Shown: positions 1 to 5,772 of the stretch, piece by piece | How the letters are laid out: each line of letters opens with the position of its first letter | Numbering within the stretch: position 1 is the first letter of the stretch | Made by a program: the position numbers and the translations under genes | Notes under the pieces: generated by a model | Databases searched by the model: none | Seen by the model: the letters and a program-made list of their open reading frames with translations, nothing else | What the model was told of the DNA's origin: nothing | Source of the DNA: Spirochaetaceae bacterium UBA1306 | Lineage (GTDB): Bacteria; Spirochaetota; Spirochaetia; Treponematales; Rectinemataceae | Direction: 5' to 3' | DNA: 13,139 bases | NCBI GenBank assembly: GCA_002307245.1 | Contig: DBTW01000120.1 | Location: forward strand, 4,872-18,010

Positions 1-1173
1 GACGAGGCCGAGATCAAGGGCCACCGGCGCACCTACGTCGGCGCCCTGCCGGGCAAGATCGTGCAGGGGCTCAAGATCACCAAGAGCAGGGACCCGGTGT
101 TCATGATCGACGAGATCGACAAGATGGGCTCCTCCTACCAGGGCGATCCCTCGAGCGCCCTCCTCGAGACCCTGGACCCCGAGCAGAACTCGGGCTTCCG
201 CGACCATTACCTCGACCTGCCCTTCGACCTCTCCGACGTATTCTTCATCTGCACGGCGAACACGCTGGACTCCATACCCGCGCCCCTCGTCGACCGCATG
301 GAGATCATCCAGCTCTCGGGCTACGTCGACTCCGAGAAGCTCGAGATAGCCAAGCGCTACCTCATCCCCAAGAGTCTCGAGAAGAATGGCTTCAAGCGGA
401 GCTCGGTGCGCTACACCCGCGACGCCCTCGTGTTCATCGCCGAGTGCTACGCCCGCGAGGCGGGAGTGCGCAACTTCGAGAAGTACCTCGACAAGATCCA
501 TCGCAAGCTCGCGAAGATCGTCGTGCTCGAGGACAAGGCCGGGGAGAAATTCTCGATCGACAAGCCGGCCGTGCTGAAGTACCTTGGCAAGCCCATCTTC
601 GACGAGGACGAGCTCAAGGCCGCCACCGGCCCCGGCATGGCCGTGGGCCTCGCCTGGACGAGCATGGGGGGCGACACCCTGATGATCGAGGCCGTGGCCA
701 ACCCCGGCAAGGAGGGCTTCAAGCTCACGGGCAAGATGGGCGAGGTGATGCAGGAGTCGGCCGGCATCGCCTATACCTGGGTCAGGCACGCGGCCGCCGA
801 GCGCTACGGCATCCAGTCCGACTACTTCGAGGGCCGGCAGATCCACCTGCACATCCCCGAGGGCGCGACGCCCAAGGACGGCCCCTCCGCGGGCGTGACG
901 ATGGCGACGGCGCTGCTGTCCCTCGTCCTGGGCAAGAAGATTAAGGATCGCCTCGCCATGACCGGCGAGCTGTCCCTGACCGGCCAGGTCCTGCCCATCG
1001 GCGGCCTGCGCGAGAAGACGGTCGCGGCCAAGCGCAACAAGATCCGGGAGATCATCATCCCCAAGGCCAACGCGAAAGACCTGGACGAGATCCCCGAGCA
1101 CGTCAAGAAGGGCCTCGTCTTCCATCCGGTCGAGAGGATGGAGGAAGTCATCGCGATCGCGCTCGGAGAATAG
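1..1173 (+). CDS. lon: ATP-dependent Lon protease, C-terminal half (5' end outside window)
   Basis: Lon is a cytoplasmic hexameric AAA+ serine protease that degrades misfolded and regulatory proteins. The frame is open from base 1, so the gene enters from upstream: 390 codons are present out of the usual roughly 780-800. Visible in order are the AAA+ stretch GHRRTYVGALPGKI, the Walker B motif FMIDEIDKM (Asp-Glu at window codons 37-38), a sensor region ending PAPLVDRMEI, the alpha-helical lid, and the protease domain. The catalytic serine lies in PKDGPSAG (codon 296) and the catalytic lysine in REKTVAAKR (codon 339). Their spacing of 43 residues equals that of the E. coli Ser679-Lys722 dyad. 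The Walker A motif and N-terminal substrate domain are upstream of the window. The protein ends normally and no damage is visible. No convincing terminator follows it. Its neighbour, a sugar regulator, has its own promoter and is unrelated. Confidence 0.97.
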   Translation, partial: DEAEIKGHRRTYVGALPGKIVQGLKITKSRDPVFMIDEIDKMGSSYQGDPSSALLETLDPEQNSGFRDHYLDLPFDLSDVFFICTANTLDSIPAPLVDRMEIIQLSGYVDSEKLEIAKRYLIPKSLEKNGFKRSSVRYTRDALVFIAECYAREAGVRNFEKYLDKIHRKLAKIVVLEDKAGEKFSIDKPAVLKYLGKPIFDEDELKAATGPGMAVGLAWTSMGGDTLMIEAVANPGKEGFKLTGKMGEVMQESAGIAYTWVRHAAAERYGIQSDYFEGRQIHLHIPEGATPKDGPSAGVTMATALLSLVLGKKIKDRLAMTGELSLTGQVLPIGGLREKTVAAKRNKIREIIIPKANAKDLDEIPEHVKKGLVFHPVERMEEVIAIALGE

Positions 1174-1280
1174 GGCGCGACCGCTCGGTGCAGTAACAGA
1201 ATACTCGTGCCTATTATTTGTCAATTTTGGGGAGCAAGTAATTCATTATTATAAAATAGTATCTGTGGTTTTATTCGGAA

Positions 1281-1348
1281 GAGGGTCGAATACCCCGCAG
1301 TTCTACTGCGGCACGCCTATAACAGGCTAGGGGGTATTCGGATCCCTC
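1281..1348. repeat. Large intergenic inverted repeat with two inner hairpins (cloverleaf-like)
   Basis: The outer arms CGAATACCCC (1287-1296) and GGGGTATTCG (1331-1340) are perfectly complementary. The pairing extends outward through GAGGG (1281-1285) and CCCTC, with a two-base bulge. Inside are a hairpin GCAG-TTCTA-CTGC (1297-1309) and a smaller GCCT-ATAAC-AGGC (1315-1327), giving a three-way-junction shape. It is not a tRNA: there are no conserved T-loop or D-loop bases and no acceptor geometry. No T-run follows, so it is not a classical terminator for lon. It resembles REP-like intergenic hairpins or the end region of an insertion element. Which of these it is cannot be decided here. Confidence 0.7.
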
Positions 1349-1372
1349 ATTCAATCAATTTCCTTGCCGTAC

Positions 1373-1409
1373 GAACGATAGCTCGGAGCTCTGCTCCGGG
1401 GTATCGTTC
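1373..1409. repeat. Second intergenic hairpin
   Basis: GAACGATA (1373-1380) pairs with TATCGTTC (1402-1409). Inside, CGGAGC (1384-1389) pairs with GCTCCG (1393-1398) around a TCT loop, and a three-base internal loop separates the stems. It shares a GGGGTAT-plus-YGTTC/TTCG right arm with the larger inverted repeat just upstream, suggesting two members of one repeat family. It lies between lon and the lacI-type gene and is upstream of that gene's promoter. Confidence 0.7.
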
Positions 1410-1420
1410 ATTCCATAAGC

Positions 1421-1434
1421 TTCGTAACACTATA
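1421..1434 (-). repeat. 14-bp sequence matching the insertion-sequence end at 12969 (inverted)
   Basis: TTCGTAACACTATA here is the exact reverse complement of TATAGTGTTACGAA at 12969-12982, where an insertion sequence begins. The orientation is that of the opposite (right) terminal inverted repeat of the same element type. It directly follows the two intergenic hairpins. It is itself bracketed by TAAGCTT (1416-1422) and AAGCTTA (1436-1442). The simplest reading is an orphan right end of a related element or a small non-autonomous derivative. No matching left end was found between lon and this site. Confidence 0.45.
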
Positions 1435-1468
1435 CAAGCTTAGCGGAACCCAAAATATATTTTTTTAC

Positions 1469-1497
1469 TTGACGGCTCCTTGGGTCTGGAATAATAT
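1469..1497 (+). promoter_or_regulatory. Sigma70-type promoter of the lacI-sugar operon
   Basis: The -35 box TTGACG (1469-1474) and the -10 box TAATAT (1492-1497) are separated by exactly 17 bases. Transcription should start near 1503-1505. That gives a leader of only about 10 nucleotides before the ATG at 1515, and no Shine-Dalgarno sequence is present, so the regulator may be translated from a nearly leaderless mRNA. The surrounding DNA is AT-rich. Confidence 0.85.
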
Positions 1498-1511
1498 CTA
1501 ACCGGTTAGAT
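1496..1511. promoter_or_regulatory. LacI-family operator, perfect 16-bp palindrome
   Basis: ATCTAACCGGTTAGAT is a perfect palindrome centred on a CpG, the hallmark of LacI/GalR-family operators. It overlaps the end of the -10 box and the expected transcription start, and ends three bases before the regulator's start codon. A bound repressor would block RNA polymerase directly, implying autoregulation. No second copy was found before the solute-binding-protein gene, so the whole operon is probably controlled from here. Confidence 0.88.
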
Positions 1512-1514
1512 GCA

Positions 1515-2543
1515 ATGAAACAACAGAATTCACCGACTATACGGAATGTCGCGCAGAAAGCCGGGGTGTCTACGGCAACCGTCTCCTATGTCCTCAATAA
1601 CGGACCTCGGCAGGTCAACGAGGAGACGAAAAAGCGGGTTCTCCAGGCGATGAAGGATCTCGACTATCAGCCGAACGCAGCTGCCCGCAACCTGGCAAAC
1701 CGAAGGACCAATACCATAGGCCTCGTCCTCGCCGGGCTTTCGGGTTCGAGTTTCATTAGCTCGGACTTCTTCGATTATGTGCGCGGCATCAGCCATGCCA
1801 CCGAGCTGAGCGGCTATAACCTCCTTCTATTCGGCGACCATTCCCGAGCCATGGAAGGCGATTTCTACCGGCAGCTCAGCCGCTCCCGCTCGGTGGATGG
1901 AATCATCCTCCTCGGGAGTTCCATACCGGATGAGCTCATCGCCGAGTTGAACGAGCGGGACTTCCCTGCGGTCCTCCTCGCGCGGAGCGTGCCGGGTCGC
2001 GATGTCTGGGCCGTTCATCAGGACTACGAGGCGGGCACGTACCAGGCGACCCGGCATCTCTGCTTGAGCGGTTACCGGCAAGTTGCCCTGCTGGGCCAGT
2101 CCTTGCGCTTCAGCTACGGCTTGGAACGCCTCGAGGGTTATAAGAGGGCCCTGCTCGAGAGCGGCCACGGCTACGATCCCCTACTCGTCAGCATACCTGC
2201 CGAGCCGCGGGACGATCCGACCGAGGCGGAGGTCGCCGCCCTCCTTGGTCGCGCGCCCTGCACGGACGCGATCCTGACCGACCGGGGCTTGCCTGCCCTC
2301 AACGCGATCAGGGCCGCGGGAAGGCGGGTCCCGCAGGAGATCGCCCTTCTTTGCCTTGACGAGGGAGAGAACAGCCAGTTCTTCGATCCGCCGCTGAGCG
2401 CGCTCCGGGCCCCGAAATTCGAGCTGGGGCTGGAGGCCGTGGATATGTTGACGAGCCTCATCAGGGGCGAGGCCCCGCTTTCGAGGGAGCTCGTCATGCC
2501 CATGGAGCTGGTCCTGCGCGAATCGTCTCCCCGTAGGGAGTAG
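1515..2543 (+). CDS. LacI/GalR-family transcriptional repressor of the sugar operon
   Basis: This 342-residue protein has full LacI-family length. Residues 8-29 form the helix-turn-helix (TIRNVAQKAGVSTATVSYVL). The hinge helix around residues 52-60 (NAAARNLANRR) carries the leucine that wedges into a central CpG, matching the palindrome directly upstream. Residues 66 to the end form the periplasmic-binding-protein-like sensor domain, with a typical C-terminal segment VDMLTSLIRGEAPLSRELVMPMELVLRES (shown only by its landmarks VDML and LVLRES). ATG 1515 is chosen because it gives the family N-terminus; an ATG at 1510 is out of frame. The sugar-uptake genes follow in the same direction after 100 bp, so it is very probably their local repressor. 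The inducer is probably a sugar but cannot be read from the sequence. Confidence 0.93.
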   Translation: MKQQNSPTIRNVAQKAGVSTATVSYVLNNGPRQVNEETKKRVLQAMKDLDYQPNAAARNLANRRTNTIGLVLAGLSGSSFISSDFFDYVRGISHATELSGYNLLLFGDHSRAMEGDFYRQLSRSRSVDGIILLGSSIPDELIAELNERDFPAVLLARSVPGRDVWAVHQDYEAGTYQATRHLCLSGYRQVALLGQSLRFSYGLERLEGYKRALLESGHGYDPLLVSIPAEPRDDPTEAEVAALLGRAPCTDAILTDRGLPALNAIRAAGRRVPQEIALLCLDEGENSQFFDPPLSALRAPKFELGLEAVDMLTSLIRGEAPLSRELVMPMELVLRESSPRRE

Positions 2544-2631
2544 GAAGCTGAAAAAAAGGGAAAGGAGGCGCCGGCCGCGGCGAATGCGTGCTGCGTTCGA
2601 GAAGTATAGAAATTCCGAGCATGTTCACAAC

Positions 2632-2637
2632 AGGAGG
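2632..2637 (+). promoter_or_regulatory. Ribosome binding site fixing the solute-binding-protein start
   Basis: AGGAGG is placed six bases before the ATG at 2644. An in-frame upstream ATG at 2584 would add 20 polar residues in front of the signal peptide, so it is rejected. Confidence 0.85.
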
Positions 2638-2643
2638 TTTCCA

Positions 2644-3903
2644 ATGAAGGGATCCGTTCTCGCGATTCTCGCAGTCCTATCTTTCGGATCGCTCTCCCTG
2701 GCGGGCGCGCAAGCCAAGCTGACCATGATCGACAATCCTGAAGGCCAGAGCGACGCGATGGTCGCCCTGGAGAATGCCGCCCAAGCCAAGACGGGCGTGG
2801 CCCTGAATGTCGAGGTCGTGCCGCCGGATCAGGTGAACGTCAAGCTGGAGACCGCCCTCGCGGCGAAGGTCTCGGCTTACGACCTCTTCGTCATCGACAT
2901 AATCGATCTGCCAAAGTACGCCGCGGCGGGTTGGGTCGCGCCGCTCAATAATTTCATTTCCCCGCAGATGCAGAAGGACATCCTCCCATTCGCCAAGCAG
3001 GGCGTCTACAGCAACGGGCAATGGCTCGCCCTCCCATGGAAGGCCGAGTTCATGTCCTTCGCCTATAACAAGAAGATGCTGTCCGACGCGGGCTTCGACC
3101 ATGCCCCGGCCACCTGGGACGAGCTCATCAAGATGTCGGTCGCACTCAAGGCGAAGAAGCTCGTCGACTTCCCGATGGTCTTCACCTGGGGCGCCGGCTA
3201 CGAGCAGATCACCTCGGACTACACCATGCTCGTCGCCGACCTCGGCGGCACGCTGTTCGACGACAAGGGCGAGCCCGCCTTCAACAAGGGCGCTGGCGTC
3301 AAGGCCCTCCAGATGATGTACGACATGATGTACGTCCAGAAGATCGTCGACCCCTCGGCCCTGACGATCAAGGGCGGCGGGACCAGGCGTGACCTCCTCG
3401 CCGGAGGGCAAGGCGCCTTCGCGTTCCTCTGGGGCACTCCGCTCGTGGACCTGAACGACGCCAAGAAGAGCTCCCTGGCAGGGCAGTTCGATATCGCCCT
3501 CGCGCCCAGGGGCGCCGGCGGACCCTATTCCCTGGCCGGCCCGATGGGCCTCGCCATTACGTCGACCTGCAAGGACAAGGACGCCGCCTGGAAGATCCTC
3601 TCGAGCCTGGCGGGCCCTGAGGGCGAGAAGGAGATGTTCCTCAAGGACGGGGCCCCGACCGGATGGCGCTCTGTTCTCCAGGACCCGGATGTCGCCGCGA
3701 GCCTCGCCAAGTCCGGCGGCGCCGTCATGGCCAAGCAGGCCGAGTACATCGCGATCAGGCCCGCGCTGGCCTATTATGGCGAGTGGTCCTCGGCGCTACA
3801 GGATACCGTCCAGCGCGTGCTCGTCAAGAAAGTCGGCGTCCAGAAGGGCCTCGACGACCTGGCCAAGCTCACGAAAGAGCTCAAGGCCAAGTACACGAAG
3901 TAG
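2644..3903 (+). CDS. Sugar ABC transporter, extracellular solute-binding protein (family 1)
   Basis: This 419-residue protein would capture a sugar or oligosaccharide outside the cytoplasmic membrane and deliver it to the two permeases encoded downstream. It starts with a signal peptide of about 23 residues: MKGS, a hydrophobic core LAILAVLSF, then AGAQA-K as a likely signal peptidase I site. There is no lipobox cysteine, so it is probably a soluble periplasmic protein. The fold signature is that of maltose-type binding proteins: an early LTMIDNPEG strand, then GWVAPLNNFI, a long LALPWKAEFMSFAYNKKML region, the NKKML-ATWDEL pattern, and a C-terminal helical tail rich in lysine. The length is normal for the family. 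The ligand cannot be deduced, but the co-transcribed glycosidase suggests an oligosaccharide. Confidence 0.92.
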   Translation: MKGSVLAILAVLSFGSLSLAGAQAKLTMIDNPEGQSDAMVALENAAQAKTGVALNVEVVPPDQVNVKLETALAAKVSAYDLFVIDIIDLPKYAAAGWVAPLNNFISPQMQKDILPFAKQGVYSNGQWLALPWKAEFMSFAYNKKMLSDAGFDHAPATWDELIKMSVALKAKKLVDFPMVFTWGAGYEQITSDYTMLVADLGGTLFDDKGEPAFNKGAGVKALQMMYDMMYVQKIVDPSALTIKGGGTRRDLLAGGQGAFAFLWGTPLVDLNDAKKSSLAGQFDIALAPRGAGGPYSLAGPMGLAITSTCKDKDAAWKILSSLAGPEGEKEMFLKDGAPTGWRSVLQDPDVAASLAKSGGAVMAKQAEYIAIRPALAYYGEWSSALQDTVQRVLVKKVGVQKGLDDLAKLTKELKAKYTK

Positions 3904-3921
3904 CTCCCGGATCGGCGGACG

Positions 3922-3949
3922 GCCCGCGGCGCGGCGAACGGCCGCGGGC
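3922..3949 (+). other. GC-only intercistronic hairpin between binding protein and permeases
   Basis: GCCCGCGGC (3922-3930) and GCCGCGGGC (3941-3949) form a perfect nine-pair stem around a ten-base loop, 18 bases after the binding-protein stop. No T-run follows, so full termination is unlikely. In E. coli malE-malF, intercistronic hairpins stabilise upstream mRNA and lower permease expression. The same role here is inference. Confidence 0.7.
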
Positions 3950-3979
3950 TATCCCGACGCCCGGGCGGAGGAATCCCGC

Positions 3980-4882
3980 ATGTCGTACTCATTGTCCCTG
4001 CGCCGCCACGGCGCGATGAGCACCGTCTTCCTTATGACGCCGAGTCTCATCCTCATCTTCGGCCTCCTCCTCGCGCCCCTGGGCTACTCGCTCGCGATCA
4101 GCCTCTTCGACCTCCATGCGACCGCCCCCTGGCTCGGCGTCCGCTTCGTGGGCTTGGGCAACTTCGCTAAGGCTCTGTCCAGCCCGGCCTTCGGCGCCGC
4201 CGTCGCGCGTACCCTGTACCTAAGCGCCGTCGGCATCGGCCTGGGCATTCCGATCTCCCTCGGCTTCGCCTTGATCCTGAACCGGCCGTTCAAGCTCCGC
4301 GGGCTGGTCCGGGGCCTCCTCATCGTGCCTTGGGTCATACCGGGCTCGGTGCAGGGCCTCCTGTGGTCGAGGATTTTCGACCCCCACTACGGGGCCCTCA
4401 ACGGGATCCTCCTCCAGCTCGGCCTCATCGACAGTTACGTGCCCTGGCTCATCGATCCCGCCCGGGCCCTCCTGATGGTGGCCCTGGCGAACCTCTGGTC
4501 CACCGTGCCCATGCTGACCCTGCTCTACCTGGCGGGGCTCCAGGGCATCCCCAAGGAACTCTACGAGGCGGCGAGCGTCGACGGCTCGACCTCCGTCGGC
4601 TCTTTCTGGCGCATAACGTTCCCGCTACTCTTGCCCGTGACCCTCATCACCCTGATCCTGAAGACGATCGACGCTTTCAGCCTCTTCGACCTCGTGTATA
4701 TCCTGACGGGCGGAGGGCCGGCCGACTCGACCCAGGTGACGGGCTACTATCTCTACCAGGCGGCCTTCACTTCCCTCGACTACGGCTACGCCTCGGCCCT
4801 CGCCTGGATCATCGCCCTCGCGACCGGCTGCCTCGCCTTCTTCTACAGCAAGCTCACCCGCACCGAGGAGGAGTCCCGATGA
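3980..4882 (+). CDS. Sugar ABC transporter permease, MalF/UgpA type
   Basis: This 300-residue inner-membrane protein forms one half of the translocation channel. About six hydrophobic segments are visible, the first beginning MTPSLILIFGLLLAPLG near residue 19. The cytoplasmic EAA loop that docks onto the ATPase is clear as EAASVDGSTSVGSFWRITFP near residues 194-213. The GGGP-containing segment ILTGGGPADSTQ, typical of MalF/UgpA permeases, lies near residues 246-257. The start at 3980 is set by GGAGGAA at 3967-3973, six bases upstream; the open frame reaches back into the binding-protein gene, but that part has no membrane character. The stop overlaps the next start (ATGA), showing translational coupling. 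Confidence 0.94.
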   Translation: MSYSLSLRRHGAMSTVFLMTPSLILIFGLLLAPLGYSLAISLFDLHATAPWLGVRFVGLGNFAKALSSPAFGAAVARTLYLSAVGIGLGIPISLGFALILNRPFKLRGLVRGLLIVPWVIPGSVQGLLWSRIFDPHYGALNGILLQLGLIDSYVPWLIDPARALLMVALANLWSTVPMLTLLYLAGLQGIPKELYEAASVDGSTSVGSFWRITFPLLLPVTLITLILKTIDAFSLFDLVYILTGGGPADSTQVTGYYLYQAAFTSLDYGYASALAWIIALATGCLAFFYSKLTRTEEESR

Positions 4883-5772
4883 CCCGCGAAATGCGAATGC
4901 CCCGCCGCCTCGCGGGTTCCACCGTTCAGGCCCTCCTCGTGATCCTCGTGATGCTCTTCACTCTCGGGCCGGTCCTCTGGCTGATCGCCTCCAGCGTCGC
5001 CGAGCCGAAGGACCTCCTTTCAAGGCCCCCGCGCTGGCTATCCTGGCCGCCCGATTTCTCCAAGTACCGGGAACTGATCGCGGGAAGCGGGGACGGCGCC
5101 CGCGCGACGACCCTGACCGAATCCACCTTGCGCTCCTTCCGCTACGCCATGGGCAACTCGCTCGTCACCAGCTGCGGAGTCACCTTCCTCTGCCTGGCCC
5201 TGGGAACCCTCTCGGGCTACGCCACGGCGCGCTCCCGCTCGAACACGGGCAAGAAGCTCATCTACCTGATGCTCCTCGTGCAGATGCTGCCCGTGGTCGT
5301 CCTGCTCGTCCCCCTGTTCCTGATCCTCAGCAAGCTCGGCCTGCTCGATCGGCTGGGCATGGTCATCGTCCTCCTCTCGGCCATCCACCTGCCCTTCGTC
5401 ATCTGGATCCTGCGCGGCTACTTCCAGGGCATACCGATGGAGCTCGAGGAGGCCGCCGTGGTGGACGGAGCCACCAAGCTCCAGGTGATCAGGAAAGTGA
5501 TCCTTCCCCTGTCCTTGCCCGGGCTCTTCGCGGCCGGCACCTATACCTTCATGCAGAGTTGGAACGCCTTCATGATACCCCTCATCTTCACCTCGAGCGA
5601 CTCTACGCGGACCGTCACCGTGGCCATCTCCATGTTCGTAGGCCGGCACTATACGGACTACGGCCTCATGAGCGCGGCCGGCGTGCTCGCCAGCTTGCCC
5701 CCCATGCTGCTGGCGATCTTCTTCCAGCGCTATCTTCTGGCCGGCCTCACCGCAGGCGCGGTGAAGGGATGA
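4879..5772 (+). CDS. Sugar ABC transporter permease, MalG/UgpE type
   Basis: This 297-residue protein is the second channel subunit, partnering the MalF-type permease immediately upstream. It shows six hydrophobic segments, starting with VQALLVILVMLFTLGPVLWLI near residues 15-35 (21 residues; only the landmarks VQALL and LWLI matter). A somewhat extended periplasmic loop follows. The EAA loop EEAAVVDGATKLQVIRKVIL is near residues 192-211, and the NAFMIPLIFTSS segment of MalG-type permeases follows. Start 4879 overlaps the previous stop by ATGA, with GAGGAGGAG at 4865-4873 as a strong ribosome site. No ATP-binding subunit is encoded after it, so the transporter must borrow an ATPase such as an MsiK/UgpC-type protein from another locus. 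Confidence 0.94.
   Translation: MTREMRMPRRLAGSTVQALLVILVMLFTLGPVLWLIASSVAEPKDLLSRPPRWLSWPPDFSKYRELIAGSGDGARATTLTESTLRSFRYAMGNSLVTSCGVTFLCLALGTLSGYATARSRSNTGKKLIYLMLLVQMLPVVVLLVPLFLILSKLGLLDRLGMVIVLLSAIHLPFVIWILRGYFQGIPMELEEAAVVDGATKLQVIRKVILPLSLPGLFAAGTYTFMQSWNAFMIPLIFTSSDSTRTVTVAISMFVGRHYTDYGLMSAAGVLASLPPMLLAIFFQRYLLAGLTAGAVKG

Noticed and set aside
1218..1255. Possible second promoter TTGTCA ... TATAAA before the hairpins
   Set aside because: The spacing between the boxes is far from 17 bases, and AT-rich DNA gives such matches by chance.
1281..1348. tRNA or other standard RNA gene in the cloverleaf-like repeat
   Set aside because: Arm lengths, loop sequences and acceptor end do not fit a tRNA. 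No T-loop consensus is present.
1510..1512. ATG five bases before the regulator start
   Set aside because: It is out of frame with the LacI-type helix-turn-helix.
3689..3979. Upstream extension of the MalF-type permease to ATG 3689
   Set aside because: The extra 97 residues are Ser/Arg/Pro-rich out-of-frame translation of the binding-protein gene. The ribosome site and membrane start support 3980.
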